Positions 19,509-26,232 of a stretch of DNA of 26,232 nucleotides are shown here, one piece after another (positions within the stretch are counted from its first letter, which is position 1; the number at the start of each line of letters is the position of its first letter). The stretch is from Zygnema cylindricum (lineage: Eukaryota; Streptophyta; Zygnematophyceae; Zygnematales; Zygnemataceae). Location: the NCBI GenBank assembly GCA_037447655.1, contig JBBHKE010000002.1:1-26232 (forward strand). Reading direction: 5' to 3'. A model generated the notes under the pieces. The model searched no databases and had not been told where the DNA came from. It saw only the letters and a program-made list of their open reading frames with translations. A program made the position numbers and the translations under genes.

Positions 19509-22500
19509 TCATTTGCAGTTTGTGGAATTTGAAATGCAAATTTGTTTGCCAGTCGCTCGCACTTTTCCAAGTGCAGCTGCTGTGCAGGCAAAGTTGTTAA
19601 GCTTTTTGAAAGAAGCATTATTTGTAAAACATTTCCACAGGTTGATGCAAGAGTCGGTCGTTTTCAAAGTATATCGGCTTCCTCTTGGACATCCGTTCCA
19701 ATTGGCTCCCCTATCATCTGCAGCTAGACAAACCTGCAACAACCATTGCATTATTACTGATAAACATACGGTTTACGAAAACATTACATTTTATAATTAA
19801 AACTTTATAGTTATTTATTTAATTTATTATTACTTTTTATAAAACAAGGTAAGATATGAGTTGGGAATGATGGTTACACAACAAGATGTAAGATTCTCAC
19901 TTGTATCGGAAAGATTTACTAATTCTGCAGGTAATATGCACTTTTCAACACGAGGGACATGTTGCATGAGGACTAAAAAAAAACATAATTCTTGAAACAT
20001 TTATGAATAATTTGACGACATTAAATCTGTAATTTGGTGCTGATGGTCCGCACAGCCTGGTTGTGAGATCTTTAGTAGTCATAAAGTGATAGAAGAGCAA
20101 CCTTAGAATAACCGTTAAAATGAAAAACATTAGCTCTACAACACTACAATCTCGATTTTGAAAATATATAATATAACATCCAAAATGGAGTACATGACAG
20201 CTTGTACCTCTTATAGAGATGACACATACTTTCCGAAAGCATGTGCTTATTTTTATCAGCGGATTTCAGGAATCTAAATGAAAAAGCAAAATCATACATC
20301 TGGATAACTATGTGAGGGTTGTGCAACCACCGGCAGGAAAGTATACTTTTTTAATTATTTTACCCCTTTGGGACGGGCGATAATCATCATATAGTAAATC
20401 GCAAATTAAAGTATGTTTGAATGATTTTTTTGATTGAATTAAAATATGGTTTTTGACGGGGCATAATGTAAGGTTCATAAAGAGTATATTTTGGTAAACA
20501 TAAATCGATTCCATGATCAAAATAGGAAAATAATCGGTATTTGCTGGTAAATTTACCATGAAATTGGTTATGACAGATGGAGCCAGTTGGTAAGGAGTCC
20601 ATTACATGTATCATATTCTCAGATTTTGTATAAAACTGGATTGCTTAAACTACATGTTTTATTACAATGCCGGCTGTTGACTAAGTTATTCAGAAGGTAT
20701 ACATGTGTGACTTCAACTTTTGAATGCTTACCCAAACGACATAACATTGCTTCAAAACTGCCTTGTCCAATGGAAACATTGACACAAACTTTTTCGTTTT
20801 AAAGGCTTGGTCAAAAAATAAACCTTACTTTCAAAGTGCTTAGTTTATCGAAACACTGACTCATACTTTCTTTAGCTGAAGGAAAGGAAGCTCCATAGCA
20901 GGGATGTGTAACCATAAGAATGAAAAAATGAAAATATACCCGATTTGACAACATGTACCCTTGAATCTCCTTAATGTTAAAAGTAAGCACAAAAAGTCTT
21001 TGAGGCTAACGAACCACAAAGGAGAAGACGAGGAGGAGTCTTTGAGGTCTTTCCGAATATTCACAATGGTGCAACCGGCTCAAGAAAACACACCTGTTGT
21101 CCAATGATCTGGGTTCCGCTAGAAACAAAGAGCAGGCGGTCGCAGTAAACTCCAGGATTTAAGGCATAGAAAAGCCGAATGTCGCCATCCAATTGGCTGC
21201 TGATAATGGAGAGACACGATTCGTCCTGCTTTACGTCATACGGCCTCGTGCAGGGTCCTAGGGAGGGAAGTGGGCCCCTCTCGATACACACCTAAAATCG
21301 TTACACCATCGGCCATATTTAATATGACTGGACTAAGACAAAGTAAACTTTGTTGCAATTTTCATATCAGCAAAAAATGTGTAAAAAGACCTTTCTGGAT
21401 CTTTGCAAATTTAGTAAGGGGTCACATAGAGGTCATTTTCAAATTGTGTAGAAGTTAACAAACTAGTCAGCAATAACATGTCGCCTTTCCTAATTGCGAA
21501 GCCTCTCATATTTGGAATGAGATTTGAAAAGATTCATGGAAACTGAAAAGTTCACAGGTGAAAATCAAACGGAAACGAGGAACTACACTGCGTGTCTCAA
21601 CAAAAGACACAGGAGTTCACCCATGATTTTTTATGGCATATATTATTAGAAGCCAACAGAGACAACTTCAAAGAATCCCTTGAAAAATGTTTTTTGTTTT
21701 CTGTTTGATAAAGTTGTGAGTTATCGAATATAAATGGTTGAAAAGCCCTTTTCGTATTGGAACCACGCACCTGCTGAAAAGATTTTAGCTGCAAGTAGTC
21801 TAAGTCAAAATTAGGAGAACCTGGTCCAGAAAGTGAAGCGATCTCAAACATACTGGCAATTGTGGTACAAGTATCACCCTGAAATCATCCCAAAATAATA
21901 GTTACCAAGACCATCATACGAATCCATTCATGCAATAGAAAGCTTATCCCAAGTCAGATTATCATAAGGTTAAAAATATTCAGGATACATAACGAGGTAC
22001 AAGTTCTAGTCAACAGGACAGAATGACGAAAAAGTAGAGAAAACCAAAGAATCTGGTTTTTTCCAGTTAATTTCCATTAAAATAGTTTTTATTGGGAGGC
22101 CAAAGTATGTTGTAACCTCATTGACGGTATAAAAGTGAGAACATCTGCTGGAGTTTGTCACAACAATCGTGTCAGGAAAAAGTGGAACGGAGCAGTCAAT
22201 ACCCTGTCACAGAAATTGAGTATACTGGCTTTAAATTAGGAGGTAATCTGATAATGATCATATAACAGAAAGCCTGCAGATTTCTCTTATTCAACGTGAA
22301 ACCAGCGTGATAAGCACCAAGTATAACATAATAAAGTCAGTAGAAGGAAATGCAATTTAGAAAAGAATATCTGACAGTAAAGATCTCGATTGTTAGAAGG
22401 TACATATGCATTCACGGAAATTCACCTGATTTTTGTGTAAAACACATCCTTGTTGATGCCGCAAATGAGATAAATGTCATAACGGGTCACGTTCACTCCA

Positions 22501-25500
22501 CGTGGCACCACAAGTACTTCAGAGTACTCTCAGTGGTCCCATCTGGGCATTACAGAAGTCCATTCAATACTAGTGTCAATCATGCTAGAAAATGTGTCAT
22601 GTCATCATTTTCTTTTAATCTACTCATATAGACACAAACCTTCCACAGTAGGTGCTTTTCCTCTTAATTAAATATCTTGTGCCATAAAAATGAAAGTGAA
22701 ACAAAATAAATCAAATTTAGAGCATGCGTAGTTTGACCAATCTAATAGTAGTTAATAAAGTAAAACCACGGCAATCTCTTTGACAAACCTGAAATATGAT
22801 TACTGGTTAAGCAGCTTCATAGACCCTCATTTAAAATAGATTTCTGTCTATATCCATCATGTAAAATCTCCTTGCTTTTTACCTGCTACGCAAGTGAGCG
22901 TGCCTCTTAGAGAGTCCGACACATAGCCCGGCGGGCAAATACACATGTAAGCCCCGGGTGGAAAAGAAGAGTCCAAGCAAGTGCCCACGCCGCATGGATT
23001 TTGCAGACTGAAGGTACATGGGGAAGCTGCAATGTTTTCAAGTCCATGAAGAGTATCAAACTTTTGGAAAAGCTAGCTTACGCTCAATGCCCCATATAAC
23101 AAATATACGCATCTAAAGCCATTGTCACTGAGAGAGCCGCTTGGTTTTGCACCTGGAGCACAGGTCTGCAAGCCGTCCGAATTATTGACAGCCACAAATG
23201 TATCCGGACATAGGCAACGATTGGTGGTCCCTTCTGGGATGCATACGCCATTGCCACAGGGGTTGGAGCGTCCTGGGCCATTCTCGGTCTTTAAAACCTT
23301 GCTGGCAAAGTTGATGGTGCGGCAAGGGTCATTAGCTGGAAAAGGTAAACCAATTCCCAATGTTTTTCAGCATTCGCTTGCATGAAACAAGTCTATGCAT
23401 TTTGGAAGACAAGTTTGCTTTATCTGCTAAAATGAAGTTGAGTTGTTCTAGTATGCAACCAATCTCGGAATTTCTTTTACCCACAATAGTTTGAAATAGA
23501 GTCGGTTGCACAATTGTAGAGTTTCTAACACAGGACTAAATTGCATGATGCTTTTTTGCCCACCTGGCTGCTAAATATACGGTAAAAATAATTGTGTATC
23601 TATAAGAGAGGCTCGTTTTTACTTCTCTCTCTTGATTTTTAAGGAACAATCTCTCAAACATATTATTGATGTGAAAGAATGGGCACTTCTTCCACAACTA
23701 CATAAAAGTTTAGGATTACAAACATGATTTAGCAAACCATAAGACAATTTACTAGTTTAATACCTGATTGTCGCCGTTTGTAGCTATGCTACCAAAGCTA
23801 AACAAAAACCATAGAGGACAGTTTTTGCTGTTCAATGATGTGAAAGACCAAAAGTAAAAAGAGGGAAGCTTACAGGGTGATTGCATTATTGGCACAAGAG
23901 CCGGAAGGCTATTTATGCCACAGATTCCAAGTCCTCCAGTAATTTTGATTCGCATGTAGCCATTTTCTCCCCAATTGTTTCCCCACGAGTTCCGAAGGAC
24001 CCAACAAGGGGGTGATGATGTGAGGTCGTAACCGACAACAACCACACTATGGTCCAAACCGTTCGAGAAACACTCATCATCATCAAATATCCCCTTCACA
24101 ACATGAAGCATAATTATTTTTTATTTTTCATTGCATTGTCTTAGTGTTGAGACTCGTTTGTTAAAGAAAATGGCAGATTGATTTCAAGATGTCCGTTAAT
24201 TTTATAAATATATCGATGTAGTCTGATTAGTATTTGTAGCAAAAGAAGCAAAAAGATAAAATCACTAGGCAAATTCAAAGTATCTCAGTCTTGTAGAAGA
24301 CCTTGTTTGATCACAAGTATTGGTTGTCGAACCCCAGTGCGCTAAAATTTTGCTATGAATGAAGCCCGTCAGCTTAACGGAGATATCTTTATCTGTTTAT
24401 CATTTTTTTTTCTCGGTGCATATAGATTAGCAGAAATTCCAACATAATGCTTTCAGGTTCTTACTGTAAATTAGACACTACACTCTACCCCACAGACTCA
24501 CATTTTTGTAATTTTTTAAACTTGAACCGCTTCCTTCGATATTGACAATAGCTGGTTGCTGTTGGACCGCTAAAAGAAGACCAATCCAGAGGTGGGATTG
24601 AACTTCCTCAAAAGAGAGGATACGTCTGCTGCTGGTGGGAAGCAATAAATCAGCAAGGAATACTTCATCCCTCAGTATTAAATGTTTAAATATTGTAGGC
24701 GAGTAGATGTTGGAGACTTACGTTATCTGGATGTACTTGTAACGTTAGTGTATGCCATTGATTAACTGCATATGAATCCATAAAAACTGAGGCAAATGTT
24801 GCACGTATTTCACCCAACAGTAATAAAGAAAAAATAATAGTTGTGTTTTTAATCGACTTATTTTCAACCAAATGTTAGTTTTCCCATGTTTTTAGTTTGC
24901 CGTTGTCCATTACATTTACTGCTTTAAACGTGTGTCAGGAAATTTTTAATACGTGAAAGGTTTTTTTTTTTTTTAAATAAAAATTCTGACATAAACCAAT
25001 CTGTTTTTATAAAATAGACCGTATACAAGTAATAGTTAGACATATAAATTGTACGACATTCTGTTTATTTTCACGTAAGATACAATAGGGAATGGCGGAA
25101 CTTGTCTCAGAATTGTTACATGGCAATATGAAAGCGATCAATTTTCAACATGTAAGTTGACGAACAACTGAGGCAGATAAAGCTCATGTTTGTGCTTTCA
25201 CAACAAGCTTATGAGTTGTGAACGATCTCTTCATGATTTATGAATTTTATGGGAACACTTTGTTTAATAATGGGTTGTTTTCAGGTGTTTCCGACCTTTT
25301 CTGGATTTCTCCATTTTATTTACTTGTTGTAAATGTATCCATTGTTTTGTTTCGAAAATCAGGGAATCAAAATGACATATATGCTTAGTGTTGGTATGTT
25401 GGTTCACTAAGTGACATCAATTGATAGGACTATGTTTCTTAAAACCCTCAAAATTTTATCTTGAAAGTTCATGGAGAATACCAAGTATCCTCAAAATGTC

Positions 25501-25831
25501 CAACTCAAACTCCTATTATATTTTAAAATCAGCTATATTTCGATGTTTGTTTTTGTTTGATATTTCAGCTTTTAGTGAATTTAATGAATAGTAAAGGAAT
25601 AGATTGATGCTAAAAGAAACGTATCAGCGCACACTACCCTTGAAACATATCACTGACAAGGCTATTATACCTTAGGATCAATGCAACTGTTCGGACCAAA
25701 ATAAGCTTCCTTGAAAATGAGATTATTGACGGAAGCATAGTTAAGGGCTTCTGTCGGCAAGCCACCGACTTCACAGCTTCTATTTCGTCCCAAACAAAAA
25801 AGAAACTGTTCCTCTGCGTTTCTGGGAACTA
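19509..25831 (-). CDS. Papain-family (C1A) protease with EGF-like and LysM modules, 5' end missing
   Basis: Exons in coding order: about 25831 (or 25821)-25671, 24786-24722, 24606-24502, 24093-23874, 23335-23153, 23026-22883, 22516-22426, 22203-22117, 21878-21771, 21291-21094, 19733-19509 (TGA). The first four give papain landmarks: EEQFLFC...RSCEVGGLPTEAL, LLLAVQQQPAIVNIEGSG, the catalytic His in GLDHSVVVVGYD, the catalytic Asn in NSWGNNWGENGY and C-terminal GICGINSLP. The CGSCWAF-type cysteine exon lies beyond the window or is lost. Two phase-1 exons are EGF-like (NPCGNGVC...CLCP...TC, NPCGVGTC...CICPPGY...TC). The rest give about four LysM-like modules, such as CSHFYTVNEGDTCTTIA, YDVKQDESC...LNPGVYC...GQQVC and YTLKTTDSC...GKQICI. 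It should be a secreted protease tethered to chitin-like or peptidoglycan-like glycans; that role is inference. Phases agree except between the first two exons, where a small exon may be missed, and at 22426, where a one-base frameshift is likely. It may be a pseudogene. Confidence 0.82.
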
Positions 25832-26230
25832 CTTAGCTTTATGCACTCTAACATTTCCAAATTTATCTCTCACCGGTAAATCAATTTGGACCGTTCCAAC
25901 CGTGTCCACCGGAATCACATGTCCACTCGCAACCATGACATTCTTTGGAACCGTAAGCTTCCTTGTATCCGAAAATAGACTTAAATCGGTACACACGTGA
26001 TGAGTTGCGCCGGTATCAATAATCCAATCTCTTACAAAATGATTACTAGAAGCCGAATTCAAAATTGCTCCGGTTTTCTCGTCCAATAAAATAGTCAAAT
26101 TGTAATATCGCTCCTCAATATCTTTTTCAAATTCCGTATAATTTCCTTGATATCCGGATCCTCTTAATTGGCCACGTCCCCGTCCGCGTCCTCGGCCACG
26201 TCCTCGTCCATTTTCTCGATTGTCATAAAA
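25829..26230 (-). pseudogene. Copia gag-protease fragment, truncated at both visible ends
   Basis: Open from the window edge to a TAG at 25829-25831. It starts with an (RG)n tract (about 26170-26220) that may replace a zinc knuckle as the nucleic-acid-binding part. The retroviral-type aspartic protease motif follows: WIIDTGATHHVC, then LFS, then GTVQIDLPVRDKFGNVRVHKA. The copia similarity stops exactly where LYVP would follow, and the next bases are the first visible exon of the papain gene. It is on the same strand as that gene but in another frame. It differs from the element at 9077-17093, which shows no protease. Confidence 0.8.
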
Positions 26231-26232
26231 GG

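Noticed and set aside
21061-21291. End of the protease gene at the TGA 21061-21063
   Set aside because: A donor after GQQ (21094) joins in phase 0 to an acceptor at 19734, and the downstream exon adds another LysM-like module, so reading to the TGA is probably intron retention.
24686-24871. A separate small secreted protein starting with a signal-peptide-like stretch
   Set aside because: Its end (YAVNQWHTLTLQVHPDN) joins in phase to the next papain exon at 24606; the hydrophobic start reads as intron plus the beginning of that exon.
1-26232. CRISPR arrays, rRNA genes, bacterial operons or a phage-type defence system
   Set aside because: No regularly spaced repeats, rRNA signatures or prokaryotic gene organisation are visible; the window is intron-rich eukaryotic DNA.

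Overview
Eukaryotic nuclear DNA: AT-rich, with multi-exon genes (GT-AG introns), LTR and DNA transposons, a SINE and microsatellites. A plastid-type DUF1350 gene, plant-style G-boxes and no sign of an animal, fungal or bacterial gene set suggest a green-lineage organism (alga or non-seed plant). This is inference and the species cannot be named.

Layout. (1) 1-1187: intergenic DNA with a foldback hairpin, a 64-bp MITE and a G-box/TATA promoter. (2) 1188-7592, plus strand: a ten-exon DUF1350 gene (alpha/beta-hydrolase-like, probably plastid-targeted, 494 residues). Every splice phase closes. Its introns carry pyrimidine or purine microsatellites and a tRNA-derived SINE. (3) 7593-9071: AT-rich DNA with no gene seen. 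(4) 9077-17093: a complete Ty1/copia-type LTR element on the minus strand, with TSD GTCGA, LTRs of 693 and 704 bp, a PBS matching the anticodon arm of initiator tRNA-Met, a decayed gag and no recognisable pol. DNA transposons sit inside it: a PIF/Harbinger-type MITE and a three-member nest whose order of insertion can be read from a split 8-bp target duplication. (5) 17099-19508: no gene recognised. (6) 19509-25831, minus strand: most of a gene for a modular secreted protein, made of a papain-family (C1A) cysteine protease domain, two EGF-like modules and about four LysM-like modules. Its 5' exons, including the catalytic-cysteine exon, are not in the window. (7) 25829-26230, minus strand: a fragment of a different copia element (RG-rich tract plus aspartic-protease motif) lying directly against the first visible protease exon.

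The two host genes are convergent and have no evident functional link; the DNA between them is mostly mobile elements. The most notable items are the papain-EGF-LysM architecture, whose present copy may be broken by a one-base frameshift and a retroelement insertion, and the nested transposon stack.
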